DNA of 64,000 bases, taken from positions 1 to 64,000 of the forward strand of contig NZ_JAKFHA010000037.1 in the NCBI RefSeq assembly GCF_021502675.1, in the 5' to 3' direction. A program made the translations under genes and the position numbers. Below the pieces are notes generated by a model that saw only the letters and a program-made list of their open reading frames with translations, ran no database searches and was not told where the DNA came from. Below, piece by piece: positions 42,687 to 50,768 of the stretch (within the stretch, counting starts at the first letter, position 1; each line of letters opens with the position of its first letter). This DNA comes from Yinghuangia soli (lineage in GTDB: Bacteria > Actinomycetota > Actinomycetes > Streptomycetales > Streptomycetaceae).

Positions 42687-43694
42687 ATGAGCCCGCTGCC
42701 GGGTGCGCCGTTGCGCGCGGGACTCATCGGCCTGGGCATGATGGGCCGCCACCACGCCCGCGTGCTGCGCTCCCTCACCGGGGTGCAACTGGTCGGCGTC
42801 GCCGACCCCATGGGCGATCCGCACAACGCCGCCCAGGGCGTGCCGCTGTGCGGGACCGTCGAGGAACTCGTCGACCTGGGGCTGGACTACTGCGTGGTCG
42901 CGGCCCCGACCGCCTGCCACGAGAAGGTCGGCATGGCGCTCGCCGCCGCGGGCGTGCACGCGCTGGTGGAGAAGCCGCTCGCGCAGGACGTCGAGTCCTC
43001 GCGCCGCGTCGCCGAGGCCTTCGAGACGGCCGGCCTTGTCAACGCGGTCGGCCACATCGAGCGCTACAACCCGGCGCTGCAGCAGCTCCGGGCCCGCCTC
43101 GAAGAGGGCCAACTGGGCGCCGTCTACCAGGTCGTGACGCGCCGCCAGGGCCCGTTCCCGAACCGCATCTCGGACGTCGGCGTGGTCAAGGACCTGGCCA
43201 CCCACGACATCGACCTCACCGCCTGGGTGACCGGCCAGCCGTACCGCTCGGTGTCCGCGCGGACCGCCTACAAGAGCGGCCGCGACTTCGAGGACCTGGT
43301 CGCGGTGGTCGGGCAACTGGCCGACGGCACCGTCACGAACCACCTGGTGAACTGGCTCTCGCCGATAAAGGAACGCGTCACCGTGGTGACCGGCGAGCGC
43401 GGCTGCCTGATCGCGGACACCCTCAACGTGGACCTGACGTTCCACAACAACGCCGAGATGGCCACCCAGTGGGAGGCGCTGCGGAACTTCCGCGGGGTCT
43501 CCGAGGGCGACATGATCCGGTACGCGATCGCGAAGCCCGAGCCGCTGGTCACCGAGCACGAGGCGTTCCGCGACGCGGTGCTCGGCAAGGACTCGGACAT
43601 CGTCACGATGCACCAGGGCCTGGTGAACGTCGTGGTGGCGCAGGCGATGCTGGACTCCGCCACGGACGGCACCACGGTCGCCGTCGCCGGCTGA
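42687..43694 (+). CDS. Gfo/Idh/MocA-family sugar 3-dehydrogenase, WbpB/WlbA-like (335 aa)
   Basis: NAD-dependent oxidoreductase. The Rossmann domain begins GLIGLGMMGRHHARVL, the conserved E-K-P motif is in ALVEKPLAQDV, and the catalytic-side motif VVKDLATHDIDLTAWVTG has the usual Asp/His pair. In the Wbp pathway this enzyme oxidises C3 of UDP-GlcNAcA so that an aminotransferase can act; the adjacent aminotransferase and acetyltransferase support that role. GAGGTGG precedes the ATG. A strong hairpin terminator at 43706-43740 closes the operon 12 bp after the stop codon. A different sugar substrate cannot be excluded from sequence alone. Confidence 0.9.
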   Translation: MSPLPGAPLRAGLIGLGMMGRHHARVLRSLTGVQLVGVADPMGDPHNAAQGVPLCGTVEELVDLGLDYCVVAAPTACHEKVGMALAAAGVHALVEKPLAQDVESSRRVAEAFETAGLVNAVGHIERYNPALQQLRARLEEGQLGAVYQVVTRRQGPFPNRISDVGVVKDLATHDIDLTAWVTGQPYRSVSARTAYKSGRDFEDLVAVVGQLADGTVTNHLVNWLSPIKERVTVVTGERGCLIADTLNVDLTFHNNAEMATQWEALRNFRGVSEGDMIRYAIAKPEPLVTEHEAFRDAVLGKDSDIVTMHQGLVNVVVAQAMLDSATDGTTVAVAG

Positions 43695-43705
43695 CCCGCG
43701 GATTC

Positions 43706-43740
43706 CCCGGGAGGGCGGCCGCACCGGCCGCCCTCCCGGG
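43706..43740 (+). terminator. Strong hairpin terminator after the sugar dehydrogenase operon
   Basis: Perfect 16-base arms (43706-43721, 43725-43740) with a 3-base loop, 12 bp after the stop codon. Confidence 0.85.
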
Positions 43741-43977
43741 CTTGCGCGTGCGCGCATCCGCCCGGCAGCCCGCCTGGCGTCGGCCTGGCCGTTCGCCAGG
43801 TCGCCCGCCCGCCCTTCGTCGCTGCGGGTCACCGGTTCGGGTGGAATGTCCGGGGAACTCTCCCCGCCCGGCCGCGCGTACGCCACGCTGCGTAGCGCGA
43901 ACGGCCCGGGTCGGCGCCGGTCGCGCCGCTACGCTGGCGGCAACAGGATCATCCCGGACAAGCCTTTGCACGCCCGT

Positions 43978-44004
43978 ACAAGCCGAACAAGCCGTACAAG
44001 AAGG
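43978..44004 (+). repeat. Three tandem 9-bp units in a leader region
   Basis: ACAAGCCGA, ACAAGCCGT and ACAAGAAGG lie end to end, and another ACAAGCC occurs at 43958. They sit between a -10-like box and the start at 44016; the third unit supplies the AAGG of the ribosome site. Confidence 0.55.
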
Positions 44005-44015
44005 ATTCGCCCATC

Positions 44016-45326
44016 GTGAAGATCTGTGTCGTCGCGCTCGGGAAGATCGGCCTCCCGCTTGCCGTGCAGTTCGCCGGCAAGGGCCACGACGTGGTCGGCG
44101 CCGACGTCAATGCCGCCGTCGTCGAGCTGGTGAACAAGGGCGTCGAACCGTTCCCCGGCGAGGCCGAGCTCGGCGCGCGCCTGCGCGCAGCGGTGGACTC
44201 CGGGGCGCTGCAGGCCACCACCGACACCACCGCCGCGGTGGCCGCCGCGGACTACGTCGTGGTCGTCGTGCCCGTGGTGGTGGACGCCGAGGCCCGCCCC
44301 GACTTCCGCGCGATGGACGCCGCGACCGCCGCGATCGCGGCCGGCCTGCGGCCCGGCACGCTGGTCTCCTACGAGACGACCCTCCCGGTGCACACCACCC
44401 GGGAGCGCTTCCTGGTCCAGTTGGAGGCCGCGTCCGGCCTGTCCTGCGGTACCGACTTCTTCCTGTGCCACAGCCCCGAACGCGTCTTGACCGGGCGGGT
44501 CTTCGGCGACCTGCGGGCCTACCCGAAGCTGGTCGGCGGCGTCGACGAGATCAGCGCCAAGAAGGCCGTCGAGTTCTACCAGGCGGTGCTCGACTTCGAC
44601 GCCCGCCCCGACCTGCCGCGCGGCAACGGCGTGTGGGATATGGGCAGTGCGGAGGCCGCCGAGCTGGCCAAGCTCGCCGAGACCACGTACCGCGACGTCA
44701 ACATCGGCCTCGCCAACCAGTTCGCGCGCTTCGCCGACTCGGTCGGCATCGACATCTACGCGGTGATCGAGGCCTCCAACTCGCAGCCGTACAGCCACAT
44801 CCACCGCCCCGGCATCGCGGTCGGCGGGCACTGCATCCCGGTCTACCCGCGCTTCTACGCCTTCAACGACCCGGACGCCACCATCGTCAAGGCGGCCCGC
44901 ACCACCAACGCCGGCATGCCCGGCTACGCGGTCGGCCTGCTGGACGGCCTGCTGTCCCGGGAAGGCGGCACCGGACTGCGCGGCGCCCAGGTGGCGGTGC
45001 TGGGCGTCGCCTACCGCGGCGGGGTCAAGGAGACCGCGTTCTCCGGCACCTTCCCGGTTGTGCAGGCGCTGCGCGCCGCGGGTGCCGAGGCGCGCGTCGC
45101 CGACCCGATGTACGCCGACGACGAGATCACCGCACTCGGACTCACGCCGTACCATGTCGGCGAGCCCGTCGACGCGGTCATCGTGCAGACCGACCACGCC
45201 GAGTACCGCACCCTGTCCGCCGGGCAATTCCCGGGCGTCCGCGCTCTCGTGGACGGGCGCCGGGTCACCGACCCGGACCGCTGGGCGGGCGTGCTGCGCC
45301 GCACCATCGGCGGCGGGTCCGACTGA
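44016..45326 (+). CDS. UDP-N-acetylhexosamine 6-dehydrogenase, WbpA/WecC-like (436 aa)
   Basis: Oxidises C6 of a UDP-HexNAc to the uronic acid. It starts MKICVVALGKIGLPLA. The catalytic Cys lies in AVGGHCIPVYPRF, the H-C-I-P form typical of HexNAc dehydrogenases rather than the G-C-L-P form of UDP-glucose dehydrogenase. SPERVLTGRVFGDL and the Lys/Asn region ELAKLAETTYRDVNI agree, as does the C-terminal LGVAYRGGVKET. It is clearly different from the dehydrogenase at 14231. Together with the three enzymes encoded before it, it completes a WbpA-B-E-D set for a 2,3-diacetamido uronic acid. It has its own likely promoter. Confidence 0.92.
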   Translation: MKICVVALGKIGLPLAVQFAGKGHDVVGADVNAAVVELVNKGVEPFPGEAELGARLRAAVDSGALQATTDTTAAVAAADYVVVVVPVVVDAEARPDFRAMDAATAAIAAGLRPGTLVSYETTLPVHTTRERFLVQLEAASGLSCGTDFFLCHSPERVLTGRVFGDLRAYPKLVGGVDEISAKKAVEFYQAVLDFDARPDLPRGNGVWDMGSAEAAELAKLAETTYRDVNIGLANQFARFADSVGIDIYAVIEASNSQPYSHIHRPGIAVGGHCIPVYPRFYAFNDPDATIVKAARTTNAGMPGYAVGLLDGLLSREGGTGLRGAQVAVLGVAYRGGVKETAFSGTFPVVQALRAAGAEARVADPMYADDEITALGLTPYHVGEPVDAVIVQTDHAEYRTLSAGQFPGVRALVDGRRVTDPDRWAGVLRRTIGGGSD

Positions 45327-45408
45327 ACCGCGCGGCTGCGCGGGCCCGGCGGACCTCCGCGGGGCCCGCGCGGCACCGCCGTCCGCCGGTCCGATCCGAG
45401 GTGGGTGC

Positions 45409-46803
45409 ATGAAGGTCAACGTCGGCAAGCTGGTCGCGGGCGGCTGCGCCGCCGGGCTGCTGGCCGTACTGGGCGTGGTCGCCGTGCAGGCCCACGAAGT
45501 CTCCGCCTGCTGGGCCGACTTCGAACCGCTCGCGGACAACAAGGTGTTCCCGGCGGCCTACCCGGTGCCGGCCCTGGACACCTTCGACGACCCCGTGCTG
45601 CAGGCCGCGCGCACCGATGCCGGCTTCCGGGCCGGTACCGCGTTCACCGGCGATGCGGCGGTCGGCGCACCGGTCTGGACGATCGCCGCGCAGGGCCCCG
45701 GCCCCGTGCTCGCCGACCAGTTCGGCCTGCTCGCCGCCCGCGGCGGCGCGGCACCCGCCGACCTGGCAATGTACGAGGGCCGCAACGGCAAGCGGCACTG
45801 GATGCGCACCGCGAACAAGCCGGTTGCGTACTTCATGAAGAACCTGCGCGCGCTGACATTCGCGCCGCAGCCCGACGGGAGCACCCACGTGCTCGCCGCC
45901 GACGCCCGCTCCGGCTACCTGCAGTGGTGCCGCGCTGCGCCGCTCGCACCCGCGGCCGGTGCGGCCGCCGGGGGCGCGGACGAGGACGGCGGCTGGGCCA
46001 CCGACCGCACCGGAAACGCCCGTACGGTGCTCATGGTCGGCAAGGCCAAGGGCGGCAAGCCCGGCTGGTCGACGCTCGCGTTCCAGGACGTCGTCACCGG
46101 CGGCACAGCCCGCTCGTGGTCGGTGGAAGGCGCCTGGACCGACGCCGTCTCGGACGGCAAGCAGACCTACACCGCTGCCCCAGGGGCCGTCGCGGCCTAC
46201 AAGCCCGGCGTGGCGGCGCCGCTCTGGCGCGTCGAACTGCCCGCAGAGCCAGGCGAGTCCGCTGCCGTCGGCATCGCCGCGATCCAGGATGGGCGCCTGC
46301 TGGTCGGCGCCCGGCAGCCGGACGGCCGCGCCGGAGCCCTGGCCGCTTTCGACACCGCGACCGGACGCCTGGCGTGGACGCACGCCGGCGCCGACCCGGC
46401 AGACGTCGTCGTGGCGGGCGGGATGGTGCTGGTCCGCGAGGAGCGCACCGGCCGCGCGGGCGTCGCGGCGTACCGCATCGCCGACGGAACACCGGTGTGG
46501 TTCACCGAGGCCGGCGGTCTGCGGCGGCTCTCCGACGGAGGCGCGGACGGCATCGCACCGGACGGCTCCGATGCGGCGCTGCTCTACCTGCCCGGCGAAC
46601 GCGGCCCCCGCATCCTGCGCATCGCGGACGGCAGCACCGTGCCGACCACGCTCAGCACACCCGTCGACCGCATCTTCACCAGCGGCCAGCGCATCGTCGC
46701 CGAGCACACCGCATCCCCGGAACTCTCCTGGACCATCGCCTACTTGACCCCCAAGGCCCAGGCAGACAAGCCCGCAACGGACGCCGACCCCCGGCAGCGC
46801 TGA
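45409..46803 (+). CDS. Membrane-anchored PQQ-like beta-propeller protein (464 aa)
   Basis: An N-terminal hydrophobic segment (about 8-28) followed by an extracytoplasmic domain. Repeats with the PQQ/beta-propeller pattern appear in the second half, for example GALAAFDTATGRLAWTHAG and GVAAYRIADGTPVWFTEAG. No PQQ ligands or catalytic residues are evident, so a binding or scaffold role is more likely than dehydrogenase activity. The ATG has GAGGTGGG close upstream. It follows the nucleotide-sugar dehydrogenase by 82 bp and faces the LCP gene cluster convergently, so it may help polymer attachment or sensing. Confidence 0.82.
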   Translation: MKVNVGKLVAGGCAAGLLAVLGVVAVQAHEVSACWADFEPLADNKVFPAAYPVPALDTFDDPVLQAARTDAGFRAGTAFTGDAAVGAPVWTIAAQGPGPVLADQFGLLAARGGAAPADLAMYEGRNGKRHWMRTANKPVAYFMKNLRALTFAPQPDGSTHVLAADARSGYLQWCRAAPLAPAAGAAAGGADEDGGWATDRTGNARTVLMVGKAKGGKPGWSTLAFQDVVTGGTARSWSVEGAWTDAVSDGKQTYTAAPGAVAAYKPGVAAPLWRVELPAEPGESAAVGIAAIQDGRLLVGARQPDGRAGALAAFDTATGRLAWTHAGADPADVVVAGGMVLVREERTGRAGVAAYRIADGTPVWFTEAGGLRRLSDGGADGIAPDGSDAALLYLPGERGPRILRIADGSTVPTTLSTPVDRIFTSGQRIVAEHTASPELSWTIAYLTPKAQADKPATDADPRQR

Positions 46804-46847
46804 GGGCGCGTCCGGGGGCCGGCGGGTGTTCGTCTGCCGGGCTTGGG

Positions 46848-48716
46848 TCAGCCCACGCAGCTCTTGTCGTCCGCGGTGTTCTGCTGCAGTTCCTCAGCCG
46901 TGGGCGGCTTCGGGGCCTGCGACGCGGGAGGCTGCTGCGGGGGCTGCGAGGCAGGTGCCCCGGTCCCCGGTTTGCCGGACCTGGTCGGGGTCTTCGCCGG
47001 CGCCGGATCATTGAGGCCGGGGAAGTCGAGTCCGATGACGACTTCGAAGGTGGTGGCAGTGGCCGAGGCCGCCTCCTCCAATGCGGTCACCGGTATGCCG
47101 ACGGCAGCGGCGAGTTGCCGGGCCGCGTCCTGTTTGCCCTTGGGGTAGACCACCGAGCTGTTCGCCCGGACCGTTGCCGACTTCGCCTGATCGGGCTTGG
47201 CCTTGTAGCCCGCGGCGGACAATTGGGTCGCCACGGCTTGAGCCTTGGGCACGTTGGTCGTGTTGCGCACCGAGACCGTCATGGTGGCCGGGTCGACGGT
47301 GGGCGGCGGCGGTTCGGTCTGCGCCGGCGGCTCGTTCGAGGCGATCGGCTGGGCAGGGGCGGTGGGATCGCCCTTGGTGAACGCGACATCACCACGGATT
47401 GCCGCCCACAGGTTGTTGGCCTGAGGCTGCTTGGGCTGCACACGGTTCGTGTTCGCGGGGTAAGGCTCGTACGGCAGCGTGGTGAACGCCATCCGTTTCT
47501 CGGGCACCTTCTTGATCTCCTGGCCGAGGTCCACCAGCTTCTCCAGGCGGTTCAGCCCCTCGTCCACCTTGATGTTGCCGGTCGCGGCCTGCGCGATCTT
47601 GAAGAGCGCGGCCGGGTCCTTCCAGGTCGCGCTGGTCTTGATCTCCCGGGCGAGCGCCATCATGAACTTCTTCTGGCCTTCGATGCGGGCCAGGTCGCTC
47701 TCCGCCGGGTAGACGTGCCGGGCCCGCAGGAACTGCAGGGCCGATTCGCCTTCCAGAGTCGCCACCCCGGGACCGACGTCCAGTCCGGTGCCGCCCTCCT
47801 TGTCGACCGGATCGTGCATCCGGCGGCAGAAGTTCAACGGCACACCGCCGACGGCCTTGGTCATCTCCTTGACGCCGTTGAATTCGATCATCAGCCAGTG
47901 GTCGATCTGGACGCGGAGCATGCGCTCGACAGTGGCGACCGTGCAAGGCGGACCGCCGGGCTTGAGCAGGCTCTCGTTGAACATGACCAGTTCCCGGGCC
48001 GGCTGTGTCTTCTTGCCTCCGTCATACAGACAGGGCGGCTGGTAGACCATCGTGTCGCGCGGGATGCTGACCACCGTCGCATTGGAGCGGTCTGCCGACA
48101 GGTGCAAGAGCAGCGTGGTGTCGGCGTGGCCCTCCTGGCCCTTCAAGCCGTATTTGGTGTTGCCTTCGCCGATGCGGCTGTCCGAGCCGATGAGCAGGAT
48201 GTTCATCTGCTTCCGGCCCTTTTCGTCCTTCTCGGCCGGTGCCACGCGGTCCGGGTCGGCGCTGTGCTTGTCCGTCTGGATCCGGCTGTTGAGGTACTCG
48301 TAGTAGCCGTAGAGGGAACCGGCCAGCACCAGGAGGATCAGGCCGAGGGATATCGCCGTGCGTTTCAGGCGGCGTTTGGCCTTGCTCCGCGGCGGAGGTG
48401 CGGTCCGGGTGGCGCGGCGGCCAGGGGAGCGCACGGGCTCGGATTCCGGTTCCGGTTCGGAGGCGTACGCGGACTCGTCCTCGGGGTCGTCGTCGCCGTA
48501 GTAAGCGTCGCGGTCCGGCTCCTGGGCGGCAGCCCCGGCGGCGGTCTCGTCCGGGGTGCGCAGCCGGTAGGACCCGGTGTCCGGGTCCATGACCCACATG
48601 TCGGCGATGTCCGCGTCGTCCAGCGCCCCCAGCCCGCCGTCGCGCTGCTGCGGTACCCGCTGCTGGTCGTGCTGCGGATCGTACGGTCCCTGCGGACGTC
48701 GGTGCCCTGAAGCCAT
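46848..48716 (-). CDS. LCP ligase with LytR_C and C-terminal Cys tail (622 aa)
   Basis: A cytoplasmic N-terminus of about 115 residues contains the motif LDDADIADMWVMDPDTG, shared with the next LCP protein. One membrane helix follows (about 122-145). The LCP domain (about 170-400) has LLIGSDSRIGEG, VSIPRDTMVY, FNESLLKPGGPPCTVATVERM, FLRARHVYPAESDLARIEGQ and AREIKTSATW. A LytR_C-like domain (MTVSVRNTTNVPKA onward) and a Pro/Gln-rich linker end in ADDKSCVG. The ATG of MASGHR was chosen for spacing from GGAGGGG; another ATG three codons upstream is possible. It is last of four head-to-tail LCP genes. Confidence 0.93.
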   Translation of the reverse strand: MASGHRRPQGPYDPQHDQQRVPQQRDGGLGALDDADIADMWVMDPDTGSYRLRTPDETAAGAAAQEPDRDAYYGDDDPEDESAYASEPEPESEPVRSPGRRATRTAPPPRSKAKRRLKRTAISLGLILLVLAGSLYGYYEYLNSRIQTDKHSADPDRVAPAEKDEKGRKQMNILLIGSDSRIGEGNTKYGLKGQEGHADTTLLLHLSADRSNATVVSIPRDTMVYQPPCLYDGGKKTQPARELVMFNESLLKPGGPPCTVATVERMLRVQIDHWLMIEFNGVKEMTKAVGGVPLNFCRRMHDPVDKEGGTGLDVGPGVATLEGESALQFLRARHVYPAESDLARIEGQKKFMMALAREIKTSATWKDPAALFKIAQAATGNIKVDEGLNRLEKLVDLGQEIKKVPEKRMAFTTLPYEPYPANTNRVQPKQPQANNLWAAIRGDVAFTKGDPTAPAQPIASNEPPAQTEPPPPTVDPATMTVSVRNTTNVPKAQAVATQLSAAGYKAKPDQAKSATVRANSSVVYPKGKQDAARQLAAAVGIPVTALEEAASATATTFEVVIGLDFPGLNDPAPAKTPTRSGKPGTGAPASQPPQQPPASQAPKPPTAEELQQNTADDKSCVG

Positions 48717-48771
48717 GCCGTGCATCCCCTCCCCGGCGCTGTTCCTCGGCGGTCCGCGGGCGCAGGACCGG

Positions 48772-48780
48772 AAAGTGTCC
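48772..48780 (-). promoter_or_regulatory. GACACTTTC element upstream of LCP gene
   Basis: Read on the minus strand, GACACTTTC occurs about 56 bp upstream of the start at 48716. The same 9-mer occurs at 50738-50746 upstream of the next LCP gene, in both cases preceded by GG. This is a candidate shared promoter or regulator site. Confidence 0.35.
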
Positions 48781-48828
48781 CTTTCGACCCGCCCGCGGAC
48801 CGTCCATGAGCCAAAAGCGGTGCCCTGC

Positions 48829-50664
48829 CTACCTCTTCTTTCCGGTCGAGATGCAGGACGTGTTGTCCGCAGTGTTGAGCTTGAGCTCCTCGGCCGGCGG
48901 GACCGCGATCGGCGGTGCCGAGGCCGCGGTGGTGCCGGGGGCGCCCGCCGTTGTGCCCTTGGTGGGCGCGGCGCCGGTGAGCCCGGGGAAGTCCGAGCCG
49001 ATGACCAGCTCGAACGTGCTGCCCGCCGCGGTGCTTTCCTCGATCGCCAGCGGCGACATGCCGACCGCGGCGGCGATCTGCTTGGCCGTGTCGGCCTTGC
49101 CCTTCGGGTACTTGACGACGCTGTTGTCGCGCGGCGTACCGCTGTTCGCGGTGTCCGCCGTCGCCTTGTACTTCAGCTCGGTCAGCTGAGTGGCGACCGC
49201 CTTGGCCTTCGGGTACTTGGTGGTGTTGCGGACCGTGACCCGGACCGTGGACGGGTCGACGGTGGGCGGCGCCGGCGGGGCGGCGACCGGTGTCTCGGGA
49301 GCCGCGCCGGGCACGGGTGCGGCCGGATCGCCCTTGGTCACGGCGGTGTCGGTGCGCAGCGCTTCCCACAGCTTGTTGGCATCGGGCTGGCGCTGCTGGA
49401 CCCACGCCTCCGGGTTCCCCGGGTAGGGCTCGATCGGCAGCGTGGTGAAGGCCATCCGCTTCTCGGGGACCTTCTTGATCTCGTTGCCGAGCCCCACGAG
49501 CTTGTTGATGCTGCCGAGGCCCTTGTCGACCTGCAGGTTGCCGGTGGCCGCCTGGGCGATCCCGATCACCGCGGCCGGGTCCTTCCAGGTCGCGCTGGTC
49601 TTGATCTCGCGCGCGAGGGCCATCAGGAAGCTCTTCTGCGCCTCGATGCGGGCCAGGTCGCTGCCGTCGCCGAAGGCGTGCCGGGCGCGCAGGAACTGCA
49701 GCGCGTCGTTGCCTTCCAGGCGCTGCGGCCCGGCGGGCAGCTTCAGGCCGGTGCCGCCCTGCTTGTTCGGGCGTACGGGGTCGTTGATCGGCTCGCACAG
49801 ATTGATCGGGACGCCGTCGACCGCCTTGGTCATCTCCTTGACGCCCTTGAAGTCGATCATCAAGTAGTGGTCGACCTGGACGCCGAGCATGCGCTCGACC
49901 GTGGCGACGGTGCACGGGGCTCCGCCGGGTGCCCGGAGCGTGGTGTTGAACTGCACCTTGTTCGTGGACGCCGGCTGTACGCCCTTGTCGTACTTGCACG
50001 ACGGGCGGTCGACCATCGTGTCGCGCGGGATGCTGACCATCGTCGCGTTCGAGCGGTCCGCGGACAGGTGCATCAGGATCGTGGTGTCGGCCAGGCCCTC
50101 GTGGCCCTTGTCGCCGTACCCGGTGTTGCCTTCGCCGACCCGGGTGTCGGAGCCGATCAGCAGAATGTTGAGCGGTACCCGGCCGAACTCGTCGGCGGCC
50201 GCCTTGGGCACCTCGTTGGCGCCGCTTCGCTCGGTCTTCTTGATGCGGTTGTTGAGGTACCAGTAGTAGCCGTATGCGGCCCCGGCTATGACCACCAGGA
50301 CGACGGCCAGGCCTATCGCGGTCCACTTGAGCCGCTTCTTGGCCTTGCTCCGCGGCGGCGGCGCGGCGGCCGCGGCCGTCCGGCGCGAGGTCCGCGGTTC
50401 GACGTCCGGTTCGCTGCGCTGCGGCGCGACGGTACGCGCCCGCGAGCCGCCCGCGCTGCCCGCGGAGTCGCGGTAGAGCGAGGCGAACGGGTCGTCGTCG
50501 TCGGGTTCGCCGCGGCGCGGTGCCGGGGCGGCCGGGCCCGGCGAGCGGAGCTGGTAGTTGCCGGTGTCCGGGTCCATGACCCACAGGTCGGCGACGTCGG
50601 CGTCGTCGAGGCCGTCGAACTCGTTGTCCGACTGGCCGTGCCTGGGCGCGTTGCGTGCGTTCAC
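48829..50664 (-). CDS. LCP ligase with LytR_C and C-terminal Cys tail (611 aa)
   Basis: Close paralogue of the downstream LCP protein. The N-terminal motif is LDDADVADLWVMDPDTG and the membrane helix is about 116-137. The LCP domain has LLIGSDTRVGEG, VSIPRDTMVD, APCTVATVERMLGVQVDHYLMI and FLRARHAFGDGSDLARIEAQ, followed by a LytR_C domain (VRVTVRNTTKYPKA onward). The tail is ADNTSCIS plus a basic GKKR. The near-identical gene order and motifs show recent tandem duplication. The GTG start has GGAGGGG 9 bp upstream. A minus-strand GACACTTTC element lies about 75 bp upstream. Confidence 0.94.
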   Translation of the reverse strand: MNARNAPRHGQSDNEFDGLDDADVADLWVMDPDTGNYQLRSPGPAAPAPRRGEPDDDDPFASLYRDSAGSAGGSRARTVAPQRSEPDVEPRTSRRTAAAAAPPPRSKAKKRLKWTAIGLAVVLVVIAGAAYGYYWYLNNRIKKTERSGANEVPKAAADEFGRVPLNILLIGSDTRVGEGNTGYGDKGHEGLADTTILMHLSADRSNATMVSIPRDTMVDRPSCKYDKGVQPASTNKVQFNTTLRAPGGAPCTVATVERMLGVQVDHYLMIDFKGVKEMTKAVDGVPINLCEPINDPVRPNKQGGTGLKLPAGPQRLEGNDALQFLRARHAFGDGSDLARIEAQKSFLMALAREIKTSATWKDPAAVIGIAQAATGNLQVDKGLGSINKLVGLGNEIKKVPEKRMAFTTLPIEPYPGNPEAWVQQRQPDANKLWEALRTDTAVTKGDPAAPVPGAAPETPVAAPPAPPTVDPSTVRVTVRNTTKYPKAKAVATQLTELKYKATADTANSGTPRDNSVVKYPKGKADTAKQIAAAVGMSPLAIEESTAAGSTFELVIGSDFPGLTGAAPTKGTTAGAPGTTAASAPPIAVPPAEELKLNTADNTSCISTGKKR

Positions 50665-50737
50665 GACCCGCTTCCCCTCCCGGCTACCTGTGGTTCGGCA
50701 TGCGCAGCTCCCCGGTCGCGCGTTGCTCGTGCGTACG

Positions 50738-50746
50738 AAAGTGTCA
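50738..50746 (-). promoter_or_regulatory. GACACTTTC element upstream of the second tandem LCP gene
   Basis: Identical 9-mer to that at 48772-48780, about 74-82 bp before the start codon at 50664, within TAGGGTGACACTTTCG on the minus strand. Confidence 0.35.
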
Positions 50747-50768
50747 CCCTAGCGGCCGCTTCCCGGCT

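Larger units (their letters stand above)
43695..44015. other. 321-bp spacer with terminator, promoter and 9-bp repeats
   Basis: No gene is supported. It holds the terminator at 43706-43740, then GC-rich sequence, a TACGCT -10-like box at 43930-43935, and tandem ACAAGNNGN units (43978-44004) just before the next start codon. Confidence 0.55.
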
